Assembly: GCA_977006965.1 (NCBI GenBank)
Contig: OZ345372.1
Coordinates: forward strand, 2,578,472 to 2,642,471
Reading direction: 5' to 3'
DNA length: 64,000 nucleotides
Origin: Phymatolithon calcareum
Lineage: Eukaryota; Rhodophyta; Florideophyceae; Hapalidiales
Below the pieces are notes generated by a model. It had not been told where the DNA came from and did no database searches. It worked only from the letters and a program-made list of their open reading frames with translations. Shown in pieces: positions 1 to 10,980 of this stretch. Numbering within the stretch: position 1 is the first letter of the stretch; every line of letters begins with the position of its first letter. The translations under genes and the position numbers were made by a program.

Positions 1-676
1 GTCCAGATCAATGAAATAATGCATGAAATGGACTCTGAGAACTCAAGCTTTTCCGACGAATGTACTGAGGGGGGAGCACATGCTGCGCATGGTCAGGCTT
101 CGACAGTTAATGTTAGCTGAGATGAAGATCAAGGTACAGAAAACATTATCGGAACGCAATATGGCACACAGGAAATCTAATCCGCTCCTTCAAATCCTTA
201 CTCGGACAAAGAAGGTGATGTACTTGACGGTGATTGTCCTACCAATCATCTCGTGAGCGTAGTGAAATATTCTGTATCGAATCAAAGATTGAATGTCCTG
301 ATATTGATAATTCTTACTTACCACCTGCTGACTGTCCTGGTTTTGAATTGCAAAGTTAGGCAATGTCCGCGGTTGGAACCTCCACATTACTCTCTGCAAT
401 GCTGCAGCACCAGACGAATACGTTGAGGCGAAATGAAGATTGGTCTCTCCCAATTCTTCGAGAAAGAATAAGAAGGACGAGAAGGAGCAGTCAATGCTGC
501 AGCGCGCTGCAGCTACTAAGACCACAGCAGAGAAATAGCTTGTACATAATGACGCGCTCAATGATACATTTTTCAAGTCCAGGCCAATACGTTGCTTGAA
601 ATCGTTCCGAGTTTGAAAGAGTACGATTCCTTTCCAAAGCCTTCTCATCAACGAAAATAACTGCGCGAATATGCAA
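1..676 (+). pseudogene. Degenerate coding-like stretch at the left edge
   Basis: From base 1 the first frame reads an acidic, hydrophilic peptide (for example DECTEGGAHAAHGQ). It is cut by TGA at 118-120 and TAA at 178-180, and open reading then resumes in the same frame. Around 290-350 another frame reads DIDNSYLPPADCPGF. This looks like an old gene or transposon ORF with stops and frame shifts whose 5' part lies outside the window. I do not recognise a family. The composition is the only support. Confidence 0.2.
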
Positions 677-1897
677 GAGAAGTAATTACTCGGGCAGTCA
701 GCTTCGACATACGATTAGTTACGAGTTCCCATTGGCTAGTATTGACTTCATGCTCTCGCCTCTAGTGTGAAAGACCTATGAAATATGTGGAACAAGGGAG
801 CTGTCTAGACTCTTATATGCACTATGCCTGCAGTCAACACGTTCTTGAACTATTTTCAAATTCGAAGCGCGAAAGGCACTGTCATGTGCAAGAGGAATCA
901 TTAAACACTCTTGCGCACTCGGCAGAAATTCACTTCGTTTGGAACATGGAGTGTTGGGCTGTTACCACTTTTACAGAATGTGTTCGCTGTGTCTCGCGGG
1001 CGAACAAGAGCCAGGCCCGACGTCATGTGCACGAATGATAACCCTGCGGAAGAAAGGACTCTCACAGGAAATGTGATTGTTCCGGATGACTTAAAAAAGT
1101 TCAAGGCTCTCGATAAAGACATTTGAGAAGCCATGATGAACTCCTGCTCAGCAAAATTGCCGAGAATGGACGCTGTGCTTCTGTAACGAGTGAGCGGTTC
1201 CTTCTAAAATGTGCGATTAATTTTTTTTGCTTACTCAAGTTTCACGACTGCAGACAGAGACCACAAGTAGTTACGCTTCTGGAGACCCCGCAAGTGCTGG
1301 ATATTCCTGGATTGCGCAGCCAATTACGTCAAATAGAATGCTTTAAAATCAAGCTGATCTACGAAAAGCCATAGAGAAGCATCGACGTTTCGCACGAAAA
1401 TTTTCCAAGGGCGGTGCTCAGTTTGTCATTTTTCACATCAGGGTTTTCTTATGAAGATCCAAAGACCCTATTCTGGGAACGTTACAGAGATGACGCTTCG
1501 TGCAAGCTTTGCCACAATAATGGTCCAGAAGCAACGTAAGAAACAAATGCTGATGCATCTCTCCGAGGAAGCATTTATCAGATAGCTTGAGAAATTGATG
1601 AACACATGGGAGGAGCACTTTAAGAAAACATACATCGCAGCCGAGCACCAAAATTTTACCAAGAGCACGAGGATTGTAGCTGGAAGAATTGTAAGCGATG
1701 AGGAGAGGATATTTGACCCCTAGTGAGAAGCCTGGATTGACGGTAATTGCTTCATCTTTTTTTGAGCTCAAGTGAATTCTCGCCAGCTCTATCGACGTGT
1801 TGCGAAATGTTTAACACTGAGGCATTGTTTTTTCTTCGAGTCGTACTCCACCGCTACCGGCGCTTCTGGAGAGGGTGATTGTCTGTCTGCGTCACAG

Positions 1898-1933
1898 TAC
1901 TAATATTTTCTTTTCTACTTCTTTCAATTTCAG
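1898..1933 (+). promoter_or_regulatory. Candidate 3' splice site with branch point
   Basis: TACTAAT at 1898-1904 is followed by a long pyrimidine tract and CAG at 1931-1933. This is the classic order branch point, polypyrimidine tract, acceptor. No clear partner exon is visible, so this may belong to a decayed gene. Confidence 0.35.
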
Positions 1934-2414
1934 GCTGCATTCGAATAAAATTTGATTTTATACATTTTCATGTTCTTTCCGTCCATGAAAATCTATAGGT
2001 CGCTAATAATGAGAATGCGTGGGGTTTGAAAAGCTAAACGTGGCAAACTGACTATGATCGGGTTGTTTCCCTGGCCGAAAGCCCAGGGCGCCGTGAACCT
2101 GCGACATTTATAGGGGATCAACAGAGAAATGTAGAGATCGTATGATCACTTAGCAGTATAATAATGGGATCAATGGCAGTTTCGGGAAACTTTCGGAGCG
2201 GTCTTGTCTGATGAGCATACAGGTGAGACGTGTATCATGATCAATACAAGCAATACCATGTGGACGTGGTATCATACTCGTAGTTTTAAGATAATCTAGG
2301 AATAGTCTAGAATGCGAAGGAAAAATGGAAGCAGTTTCGAGGGGCTAACAAGGGCGAATTTGCGGAAGGTCTCATAATGCCTAATGAAGAGAAAAACGGT
2401 TAGTTATGAAGGGA

Positions 2415-2530
2415 TGACACGTGTACGGGGGTTGATAATAGTGTCATCGCACGTGTAAGATGTTGGACGTCACAGATTGCGAAAGTCAAAGATATAAAGC
2501 TTGATCATACTTTTTCCACTAGTTATATAA
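2415..2530 (+). promoter_or_regulatory. Promoter-like block: two ACGTG boxes and a TATA box
   Basis: GACACGTGT at 2415-2423 and CGCACGTGT near 2449-2456 lie about 75-110 bp upstream of TATATAA at 2524-2530. The same ACACGTGT box recurs three times in each LTR of copia element 1 (26435-31788), so this block may be an old LTR or solo promoter. The short ORF just after it at 2536-2730 is not recognisable. Confidence 0.3.
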
Positions 2531-3061
2531 GACGCTTGTACTACTCCACTGCAAAATTTATCTCGCACGTAAGCATTGCCACTTATGACATTGGCAAATG
2601 CGGTATGTCATACTGTATTTTACAGAAGTGTGCTAATACAACTGGCGGACAATTCAAAGTTTATTCCTGCGACGCGCCTAGCTCTTGTCCCTCGCGTCCA
2701 CCTAGGAATCCGTTTTCGTCCTGCAGCTGAGAGCCATGGTGTATTTCCTGTTTCTGGAAGATAACCTATTGAGAAGCGAACATGAAGAGACGCTGGGATT
2801 TATACACGGAGTATTGAGGAAAGTTGGCATCGAGGACGTCCTCGATGTCATCTTTTGTGGACGGCGAGAACGATAGAGTTCTACTCTTCGAGACTGACTC
2901 GCGGCAGACCATCTTGATCACAAACTAAGACTACGTAGTCGTCAAATTATCTACGGAGAAACTCGAGTGGACTCGACTGAAAGTTGTCCGGACTAATGGG
3001 GCTAGAGCTGTCGAGAAGTTAAAAAGCAGTTTTTGCAGAAAATAAGGGGGCATTTGGGCCG

Positions 3062-3068
3062 TATATAA
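3062..3068 (+). promoter_or_regulatory. TATA box candidate
   Basis: TATATAA in a GC-richer context, about 510 bp upstream of the ORF at 3575. It is a motif match only. Confidence 0.2.
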
Positions 3069-3574
3069 GCGTCGAGATTTGGCCGGAGAGCGAGATGCCG
3101 ATTAGAGACGTGCACGTTCACTCTAAAGGCTATTTGTAAGCTGACGTTTGGCATCGTCGGTGGAGCGCGTCGTACAGCGGCACTGAGAGGCCGCGAAGTG
3201 TTGATAAAGGCTCCATTGGTCGCTGTAAAATTCTATAATCGCAAAGACGAACGTACATATTGTCTGCGCGACTACCACACTATTGGAAACTGCATGAATG
3301 ACATTGCCCATTCTAGATTGCCCATGACGCCCTTTCATCACATACACACTATGGTAGCCTTCCTTCGAGATGCGCTCGCGGCTCTCTTGGACGTGGCGGG
3401 GCATGAATATGATGTCACGGAGTACTCGTTTGTGGAGTCGGTAGTGCAAGCTCGTCGAGATTTGTAAGGATTGCTGACAACATCCGTCGCATGTAGCGCA
3501 AAAATTACTGCAAGATCCCGATTGGGCTTCATAAGTTCGAAAGCATAGATAGTGAACTTGAAAAGCTAAAAGTA

Positions 3575-4096
3575 ATGGGTTTCAGCCTTTCTATCTCAAT
3601 TCTGAGCAACACGCAGCTATGGGGAGAGCTGAGCTCTTCACAGCTGCGCTTCCTCGTGTCTACCCTGGCCGTCATGCACAATAGGGAATATGTGTTCGAG
3701 TTGGTCGAGAAACTGAACGTTTTCTGGACTAAATTTTTTCAGGTAATCCAATTGCACGAGCTGAGCATTGAGGATGGACTGCTTCTTTTACGCAAGTCAC
3801 GCAGGCGCCGTACGGAAGACAAGACGGATACTCTCGAGAATAGAACGGTCGAATGGATGCAAACTTTTCGCAGGGGATTATGCAACACGCGAGAACTGGG
3901 AGATGAAGCGGAAGCTAATGCTTCACTTCCTGCGTACAATTACAGCGTGACCGGAGCGGGATTAGTGCATACGAAAGAGCGCTCAACAGGCGATGGTTCT
4001 AGCTCAGGAGATACAAAGAATGTGATACACAGGCGAGAGGACGATCCGCGTCGGCGGGCACGTGTATTGGGTCCAAAAAATGTAGAGGAATTGTAA
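3575..4096 (+). CDS. Hypothetical protein, 173 residues
   Basis: ATG-initiated ORF. Residues 1-70 are moderately hydrophobic and helix-forming, with a run of leucines near residue 68-72. The C-terminal half is rich in Arg, Glu, Asp, Ser and Gly and is probably disordered. A second plus-strand frame at 3768-3950 is also open and reads plausibly (AGDYATRENWEMKRK), so the true frame in the second half is uncertain and a frameshift or splice is possible. No family recognised. Confidence 0.3.
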   Translation: MGFSLSISILSNTQLWGELSSSQLRFLVSTLAVMHNREYVFELVEKLNVFWTKFFQVIQLHELSIEDGLLLLRKSRRRRTEDKTDTLENRTVEWMQTFRRGLCNTRELGDEAEANASLPAYNYSVTGAGLVHTKERSTGDGSSSGDTKNVIHRREDDPRRRARVLGPKNVEEL

Positions 4097-4184
4097 AGAT
4101 GGCAGCGAGCTGCGTCCATCACCAAAGGAGTAAGTGAGCGCGCGCGAGAACATTATTTGTCATCGTTCTTAGTAGAGAAAATAA

Positions 4185-6895
4185 GTGCAAAGCAATAATT
4201 TATATTATGATTCTACGACTACAAATTGTTTAATAATGTTTTCGAAGATTTTTCGAGGCGGTGGCGCAACATCTTCCAATGCGCGTACTTTTACCACTAG
4301 GACACCAATTTTTTCAGAGGTCGATGGCGCACAGAACGGCGTGCAGGGCATAATTTTGCGCAAGCCGGAATATGGTGCGCCATCGCCTCGAAAATCTGTC
4401 AAATGGCCAATGGAAAAGAGCATTGTGATTCTATTCCCTAATAGTTATGTTTCTCCGTGAATGGTTACCAATTACAAGTACTCTGCATGAAGCTGTCACT
4501 TTGCACTCATGTAGTATCCGCGATTCGATCGAACTCGTCTGGGTTGGATATACCAGCAGGTATACAGTTTCAGCCTTGTTCGCAAGTGAACTTACGATAT
4601 CGAATTGGCCAAACGTTGTCCGGCAAGCGAGATGACGTAACCTTATATCGGTCTGATGACAAGCGAAGCCAAGATTTCCAATCGGCGAAATGACTTGGAT
4701 GATATCAGCGACTTTGTCCAGATTCACAGCCAGAAGGCAGGATCTTCAGAAGATTATCGGTTCTGCGATTCTAGTGCCCAAAGGGTGTATGAATCGATAG
4801 CTCTGTCCACGACGATTGGAATACGCCGTCTCCGGCGTTCGGTATTAGTGGAACTAGCTCGTGCTAGAATTCTTGATTTCTTTCAGTTTTCTTCTTGATG
4901 CTTGAGTTCTCTCGCATTAAAGTGCTCGCAGCGAAATTTTCTGTCATTTCTGCTATACCAATTTCGTCATCCAACTTGGGTAAACCTTTGCATTCCTATT
5001 GAACACGAAAGTAATACTATCCACGAAGTCAGCCGTATCATTTCTACTGCAATACATGCAATATGTGTTGCGTGTAATGTATAGAACCAGGCTTTCTGCG
5101 TCGCGCTGGTCTGCGAAGAATAACATGAACACGCTTTCGATACTATGCTGAGTCTCGACAGAAGCATCACGAATTAGAAGTACCGTCATGGAATAAGTGA
5201 TTTGTCGTTGGCTAGCACTGTTTCCAGCACAGGCATCAGTGAATTGTGGTTGGTTAGTGCCTTTTCCGGCACAGCGAAGCTATTTTGGTTTCCTATCAAA
5301 ATTTCCATCACAGCTTTAGTGTCCTGGAAATTGTGAATATAGAATGGGTATTACAAATTGGTGGTGCATTTTACGCCACTGAGACACGAAAAGTCGGTGC
5401 ACATGTTATAGTCAGTGTAGGACTGTGGGGAAAAGTAATTAATTTCAATGTGATACTATGTTGTGCGTCACGTGTTGGAACGTAATGACGTGTTCGTACT
5501 GTCAGCCAACTAACGCGTAGAGTAGATGGACGTCGAGGCTATTCCCTTGATACCCGGTGTGAAATGGTTTCCTTCTATTTGATAAAACGATGAGCCCGAA
5601 ATTTAGATATGTGAGCGAGCGTATGCGCCCAGTACGTACAGCTAACACATGGATATCATAGACGCTATAATTGTGAAATATTGCGGAATTGAACATGGGG
5701 CCTTGTGAAATGAGATTACTTGTGGTGTGGGAGGTGGAGCTGTTCGCGCGAGATGTCGACGAGAACGTGACGGAATTCTAGTGGCTGTAGTTTCATTCGT
5801 GCAATGCACAATGGACATGAATCCTAGATTGATCTTGGCACCTCTTGCGCTCGCATGTACTAGTGTTTCTGATTTCTCTGTTCGATCTTGCAAGTTGCGG
5901 ACGAAGGACATTTGAGCTTGCAATGTGGGATAGTCGACAGTCATTTAGATGTGTAGAAGTTTGAATTGGTGTATGGAGAGTAGAAGTTGTGCTGTAGAGG
6001 AGATTGAGATACCGAACATTTTAAATGTCGTCAAACATGCTTCGTGAGAATATCAAAAGTCCGTTACATTTCTCAGAAATATATATAGGAATCGTGGAGT
6101 AGACGTCAAGTTCCCGAGAACAGGGACGATCGAATCCGAAATCAGCACCACTATTCTGCTTGAAGAAGACAATGGTTTGCTTTCTTCTCATGGCATTCAC
6201 CCTTGCACAGTGACGGCGTCCGTTATTTGTGCGAAAGAAGAGTGCCGGGCAGAGGTCGCGGCGATCTGCAAGACATTTTTGCGCATCTGAGGAAAAATTC
6301 TAACTCCGTCTGTCCAGGAAAAGGGGCGAAATTGTGGCGTGTCGCCGATCGGTGCACCGCATCGTTTCCGAAGAGCCAAAAATTTCGGGAATGGTATCCA
6401 GCGGAGGCTTACGGCATGGAAAAATTGCGCGTATCGATGATCTTCTTGTTGTGCATGGCAAGTGGTTGTCAAACAGAGACATTCTCTTTGAGGGCGACAG
6501 CACTTTGCGTCATCACAACAGTAAGATGCAGACAAGCATTTCGCGAAAGACAGTTCGATGTCTGAGAACGTCATCGTGCCAAAGTTTGTCTCGCAAAAAA
6601 TCTTCGAAAAAGCTTTTCCTCATCGAAGATGCGAAGGCCGGCAATGATCGCCGCCGTGAATGTGATGCTGACATCACCGCTGCTGTTGTCAAGTACGACC
6701 CTGGAGACGTTTCGCTGAAAAATGTTCGGGCCGCATGTGATACCGAAAAGAGCGGCTTTGGAAGCCTCGCCAAGTGCCAAGAGCGCCTTGTTTATGTCGG
6801 CCTCTCTCTTGACAATGCTTGGAGTCTCATTCGGCCACGGGAAGGTGGTTTCGAGTCTGCTCTTGTGTCGTCGCAAACAGTTAAGCAGCTGTTTA
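4185..6895 (+). repeat. Dispersed duplication, copy A
   Basis: This segment matches 16915-18935 in the same orientation. Shared anchors include TTAATAATGTTTTCGAAG near 4230 and 16970, and ATTGTGAATATAGAATGGG near 5332 and 17401. The ends of the relic gene match at 6190-6890 and 18250-18925. Copy A carries about 660 bp (roughly 4500-5165) absent from copy B. Divergence is high, so the duplication is old. It may be a transposon whose coding part is the protein relic at its 3' side. No terminal repeats are evident. Confidence 0.75.
6045..6290 (+). pseudogene. N-terminal, Cys-containing part of the copy A protein, out of frame
   Basis: In the third frame, after TGA at 6045-6047, an open stretch reads to TGA at 6288-6290 and contains HGIHPC followed by ICAKEECRAE. 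This resembles the start of a Cys/His zinc-binding motif. Copy B reads the same peptide at 18037-18330. Where copy A has TGA at 6045, copy B has CGA, so copy A is broken there. The frame then differs by one from the 380-residue ORF at 6334, so one or more frameshifts separate the two halves. Confidence 0.45.
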
Positions 6896-7476
6896 TCGAT
6901 GCGCAAGATTTGTTTCGAGCAGTGGACAGTTTCCGGTCCACGTTGGTGGATATTAGCTCAGGCGGAACACTGGACAAAAAGAAGCCGTTTCAGTTCCTCA
7001 ACGACGATCAACGTGGGGATCGATCACTCGAGGGATATGCTCGGAGCGCGCGTATGCTCGATGTGATGGCTCTTCGCGTTCATCACGATAGGCAGAAGTA
7101 TGCCGAGATTTCGATGAGCCCTGCTCTTGTGGACGCACTCAATGAACTTCTAAGTGACAATGGCACAGACGAGGAGACTGTGTGCATGAAAGTGCACCGA
7201 ATGCTGTGCAGAATTTTCTTCGAGAGGAGCATCTTCTGCGGAGGGTCTGTCAGGCTCTTCTCTTTCGCCGTTGCCGCCTGTATGTGCGGTGGCAGTGAGA
7301 CTATGGACCGCCTGCATTTCAAAGATGGACGTCAGGTTGCACATGACATGACAGGTATTGTATACGCGGCCTCGTACTGTGCTCTTCTGGAGATACGAAA
7401 GTACAGCGACGAAGAGAAGCATGAAGACGTGGAAGTAGAGATGCGATCGGCGATGTGCACTGGGACGAAAGTATGA
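6334..7476 (+). CDS. 380-residue protein of unknown function, probable transposon-type ORF (copy A)
   Basis: This is the longest non-retroelement ORF in the left third. The N-terminal 60 residues may be in the wrong frame, because homology with copy B moves between frames there. From about residue 100 the protein reads well: an acidic linker, a mixed alpha/beta region, then a C-terminal helical part with GGSVRLFSFAVAACM and DMTGIVYAASYCALLEI. The layout (an early Cys motif, a long middle, a hydrophobic C-terminal block ending in short charged residues) recalls the large fungal DUF3505-type proteins found near subtelomeric RecQ-like helicases. That comparison rests on layout only and is tentative. 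Copy B (18037-18925) is more broken. Confidence 0.45.
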   Translation: MACRRSVHRIVSEEPKISGMVSSGGLRHGKIARIDDLLVVHGKWLSNRDILFEGDSTLRHHNSKMQTSISRKTVRCLRTSSCQSLSRKKSSKKLFLIEDAKAGNDRRRECDADITAAVVKYDPGDVSLKNVRAACDTEKSGFGSLAKCQERLVYVGLSLDNAWSLIRPREGGFESALVSSQTVKQLFIDAQDLFRAVDSFRSTLVDISSGGTLDKKKPFQFLNDDQRGDRSLEGYARSARMLDVMALRVHHDRQKYAEISMSPALVDALNELLSDNGTDEETVCMKVHRMLCRIFFERSIFCGGSVRLFSFAVAACMCGGSETMDRLHFKDGRQVAHDMTGIVYAASYCALLEIRKYSDEEKHEDVEVEMRSAMCTGTKV

Positions 7477-8625
7477 TTGTACGTGTTTGGGGACATTCTG
7501 TGGATCTGCGCCTCTGTTTGTGAAGAGGAGACGCCACAGAATTTGTTCGGCAAATGTGGAGTTCATTCTTGGTGAGGGATTATGGGAATAGAAGCCACCG
7601 AAGCCACCGTTGCACTTTATCAAGTTCCCGCTTCGCCGCGCAATACGGAGCGCCAGAACTCATTCCACACGGAAAGATGGTCTCTGGGTCGATGACTTCG
7701 GGACTTAAATCCGGCGAGGCGGATCGTAAATCCGCGTGTACCTTGTTTGGTGTCCCGCAAGGCATAACCCTTGCAACACACGCCGAACCAGAACGATTCC
7801 GGAGAAGTACGAATACTTGGTCTGTGTCATAGTCAATGAAATACTCTTTCTGACACTAATTTCTTTAAGATTAAATTTGAAAAGTACGAATACTTCGACA
7901 GCTCGCTCGAAGTTGTTTTATGATTTCTCATATCGCAGCGTAGGGAATGGCAAAGGAGAAGAGAGACAAAATAGACAAAAAAATTGGGAAAGGGCAACAC
8001 AAGCCTCACGTTCGTGATGGACCCTGCAAATGTGCGATTAGTTAGAACAAATTTTGTGATTCGTGCTATGTTACGAAAAGTGTTAATGAATGCAAGGAAG
8101 GGAAGGTCGGGGAAGAGAATGTTTGATACATATCTGCGCTGGTAGCGAGGAAGGACAAATGGGAACCCAAAACTTTGAGTAGAAACAGTGGCACTTGAGA
8201 AAAAGCCTATCGCTCAAAATTCACACATCAATTAAAAGGAAGACCGCATGACAGAGATTCATCTTCTACTGGAAAAATATAGTCCACTGAGCTTTACGAG
8301 AAAACGACAGCCATATCTAAGATGTCTTAGGCATGAAAATTGGCATGCAAATTGAAATGATATTTGCCATAAAATTAATATTTTTTTCTACTCAGGATCT
8401 TTTCTCAGCAGAACATTGACCAATAAAAAGTGAGAAGTGTTCTTCTCTCATTGGCATTTCCATTTCTTAAAATATCAACAATTTAAAACTTTTTAAGGAA
8501 AAGTAGATTCGAAAAATCTCATCCGGACGCCATATACACTCAATATCGCGTCCGCATGAAAAACTTTGTCGAATTTTGAAATATCGAAACGTAAAAGTTT
8601 CACGTACGATTAGGACACCACTTAG
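7477..8625. other. Non-coding interval
   Basis: No ORF with recognisable coding character. Small perfect stems occur at 7722-7738 (GCGGAT...ATCCGC) and 7758-7775 (GCAAGG...CCTTGC). From about 8030 the sequence turns AT-rich, with several ATTGG/CCAAT motifs from 8400. Confidence 0.4.
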
Positions 8626-8664
8626 ACCAATAAGAGAATGACGTTTGTCATTTTCTTATTGGTT
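8626..8664. repeat. Near-perfect hairpin built on CCAAT boxes
   Basis: A 17-bp arm starting ACCAATAAGAGAATGAC is followed by a short loop and its reverse complement with one mismatch. It places inverted CCAAT and ATTGG boxes about 35 bp apart, upstream of the paralogue at 8979. It could be a regulatory hairpin or a remnant foldback. Confidence 0.5.
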
Positions 8665-8978
8665 GAGCAAGGATCATTGACGAAAACAACTCCCCCTATC
8701 CTTAATTGGACCATTAATAATTATCCGGCTGCTCATGCGCCCTCGCTTCTCGCGCGACCAAGTCGGACAGCGAGCTCGAACAGAGATGAGAATTTTCTTA
8801 CCAGATATGAGCGCACCGCGACGAGCAGCATAAGGGTCCCCTTACCACCTAGCCTTGAGCATAATTACCCTTTTCGGGTGTCGCCACGTCTGCCCGGCAT
8901 CCCTATCCTGCCCTTCTTCTCTCAGATGTTCTTGCGCCTCCCCGTCCTGCGCGGGCTGCGGCGCAGCGGAACACGCAT

Positions 8979-9635
8979 TTGACTGAGGCAGGCAATCGCT
9001 CCTCCAGTGAGCGCAACTTGGATGTCTCAGTCCCCGAAGAGTGGCACCGCTTCGAAGTGACCTATGGGCTTCGGGTAGACATGCCGACCGTGCTGCGCTC
9101 CTGGGAACTGGAGATGGCGAAGGCGCCTTACTGCGAGCGAGAGACGACCAGGCGTCGGGGCACTATTGCCCATTGTCTTCGGGCGGCATTATTTGCGCAG
9201 TGGGTACGCAACGTTGCCCATGCGATCATGGCGGAGGCCCACCATCTTGGCCCGAACGCCCGACTATGGTGCCTTCCCCCTGCCTTAGTGTCTGCCATGC
9301 ACCGTATCGGGTGTGCTTCCCTTTGCGGTGACGTGGAGTGCGGCCGTCGATTTGACGTCCTGCTCGCTGCCATCGAGACCATCCAATGGTCAAAGGTGGA
9401 CCCGGTCAGAACGATTTGGCCTTTGCACAACGATGTTGGCGCTCCTATATGCCGCAACGGGGATTTTGTTCCCTGGGATAACCGCTCCTGGAAACCCGCT
9501 GTGCCGGTCGACAAGCAAGGAGGTGCCTATGCATCCTTGCGCGGCGATTTTTACTCCGGCCCGCTCGGCGCCTTCCGCGAGGAATATTCCTTTCGCGTCA
9601 CACGTCCTCGGTCCTGGAAGGGACATGGGTTTTAA
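8979..9635 (+). CDS. GC-rich unknown protein family, paralogue P1 (218 residues, truncated N-terminus)
   Basis: P1 aligns residue for residue with the C-terminal two thirds of P2 at 12528-13733. Shared motifs include EMAKAPY, AQWVRNVAHAI, LPPALV, LLAAIETI and KVDPVRTI, then DFVPWD. The open frame begins with TTG, where P2 has an internal ATG (MTEA). The first in-frame ATG lies about 35 residues further on, so P1 has lost its N-terminal 155 residues or gets them from an unseen exon. Trp and His are abundant and the sequence is much richer in GC than its flanks. I recognise no domain. The last 38 bases overlap the antisense histone-tail-like ORF. Confidence 0.55.
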   Translation: MTEAGNRSSSERNLDVSVPEEWHRFEVTYGLRVDMPTVLRSWELEMAKAPYCERETTRRRGTIAHCLRAALFAQWVRNVAHAIMAEAHHLGPNARLWCLPPALVSAMHRIGCASLCGDVECGRRFDVLLAAIETIQWSKVDPVRTIWPLHNDVGAPICRNGDFVPWDNRSWKPAVPVDKQGGAYASLRGDFYSGPLGAFREEYSFRVTRPRSWKGHGF

Positions 9636-9771
9636 GAACTTCTTTTTCGTCTGAAATGAGCCATTGCTCGGCGTCCTTGTTGACTGTTTTCCTCGCGGCT
9701 TTCGAGGCGATCGTCTTACGCGGAGCCTTTCCTCCGGTGCTGCGCCGCGCCGTTTGCTTTGTGCTTGCCAT
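9598..9771 (-). CDS. 57-residue ORF with a histone H3 N-terminal tail
   Basis: ATG at 9771 (minus) to TGA at 9598. Residues 2-29 follow the canonical H3 tail: STKQTAR, then STGGKAPRK, then SKAARK. By eye about 22 of the first 28 tail positions match H3. The equivalents of K4, R8, S10, T11, K14, R17, K18, K23, R26 and K27 are present. The changes I count are R2S, K9R, Q19T, L20I, T22S and S28T. After residue 30 the match ends: no histone fold follows, only 27 unrelated residues (for example NKDAEQWLISDEKEV). The 3' end overlaps P1 antisense by 38 bases. It could be a captured fragment of an H3 gene, a truncated pseudogene, or an expressed H3-tail mimic. The match itself is clear; function is inference. 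Confidence 0.65.
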   Translation of the reverse strand: MASTKQTARRSTGGKAPRKTIASKAARKTVNKDAEQWLISDEKEVLKTHVPSRTEDV

Positions 9772-10023
9772 ATCGAGAGGCCCCGTATGTCACCCCAACC
9801 CAGAGAGAGAAGCAACGAAGCAACTTATTCCGTCAGGGCTGGAGCGAACAGGTCTCGGATGTGACGGCGGAGCAAGGGGGCTGTAGGTGACCGGTAGCGC
9901 AAGTAAGTAAGTGAAAAATGATGAGAGTGAACCGCATGTGGCACACTGTGCCAGTGCATACGAAGATGTGCAAGAGCAGCGTTACCGTGTGACATGTAAG
10001 GAACTATTTCAAATGCAAAGTAC

Positions 10024-10265
10024 GTACAATGTAGATGAGTACCCTTGCACGACATGAAAAGGATGCAGGTGACCTGTCAAGAAACGTTCGCGTTTCATTG
10101 GCCACTGCGTGACACAGCACAATGCAGATGAGTACCATTACATGGCATGAAATGGAGGCAGGTGATCTTTCAGGACACGTTCGCGTTTCACTGTGCACTG
10201 TGACACAGTACAATGCAGAAGAGTACCTTTACATGGCATGAAATTGAGGCAGGTGACCTGTTATA
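10024..10265 (+). repeat. Tandem repeat, about 92 bp x 2.6
   Basis: Three consecutive units start at about 10028, 10121 and 10212 (periods 93 and 91). Each contains GAGTACC, a GACATGAAA/GGCATGAAA block and GTTCGCGTTTCA (absent from the last partial unit). No coding meaning is apparent. Confidence 0.75.
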
Positions 10266-10389
10266 TCGGTATGACAAGGTATGATAAATGCTTCTTGTCT
10301 TTCAGTCCCGGAAGGGGCAGCCAAAGTGAAAAAAACAATGAGGTGGTTAGACGAATTATGAGCTTAATTGGACGCATTCGAAAAAAAAC

Positions 10390-10980
10390 TTGAAATATTG
10401 CATTTAAACTCTGTAGTTGACCGTTTTGCCCAATTTCGAGCTCACGTAAGTCTGAAAAACTGCATTTGCTATTTGACGAAGCATCTTTAAAGGTCCTCAG
10501 AGGTTAATTCTAAGTCAAATCGGGAAAGAAATTCAAATTTTTTAAAATTAATCGTTCTCTTCCGCAGGTTCGTTTTATTTTTTTAAAATACAATCTGGTT
10601 AACTTTAATCCAGTACGAGTAAATTTTGATCTGGTAATTCATGTTAAATATTTAAAACAATATTTTTTGTCCGTTTTGCTTGAAATTCAAATTTATTTTT
10701 TTACCGTTTTGAAATATTTTCAACACTATGATTCTCATTAATACTCAAAAATTTGAGTATTATATAAAATGCTCACGGGATTACAGTCCTTATATTTTTG
10801 AAATTATTAATATTCGTCTGTAATCAAAGATTTTATATATTTGAAACCATTTAAGTGTTTCCGGCTCTTAAATGTTTGAAATTATGAGTAAGCCACTGCA
10901 ATCATTGATTCAAAGTATATAAATCTCGTCCGTGTATTTGAATTGAAATATTTAAATTTAGAAAGTCAAAAATATGAATC
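10390..10980. other. AT-rich spacer
   Basis: Roughly 600 bases dominated by A and T, with many TTTAAA and AAATTT runs and no ORF. It separates the P1 region from the small genes at 11081. It may be a scaffold or intergenic spacer; nothing more is visible. Confidence 0.5.

Larger units (their letters stand above)
677..3574. other. Gene-poor interval with weak ORFs
   Basis: Only short plus-strand ORFs are present, at 911-1126 and 1123-1374, and neither matches a family I know. The second follows a pyrimidine-rich tract ending in GCAG at 1254, which could be a 3' splice site, so parts of a spliced gene may lie here. The remainder holds the separate promoter-like and splice-like signals listed below. 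I see no repeat or RNA gene. Confidence 0.3.

Noticed and set aside
7722-7775. Riboswitch or structured RNA
   Set aside because: Two short stems only; no conserved core that I recognise and no comparative support.
9598-9771. Complete histone H3 gene
   Set aside because: The tail matches but no histone-fold sequence follows in any minus-strand frame down to 8979, which is occupied by P1 on the other strand.
9390-9815. 141-residue minus-strand ORF over P1
   Set aside because: It is antisense to P1 in a GC-rich stretch and in a different frame from the histone-tail-like ORF; composition suggests a shadow.
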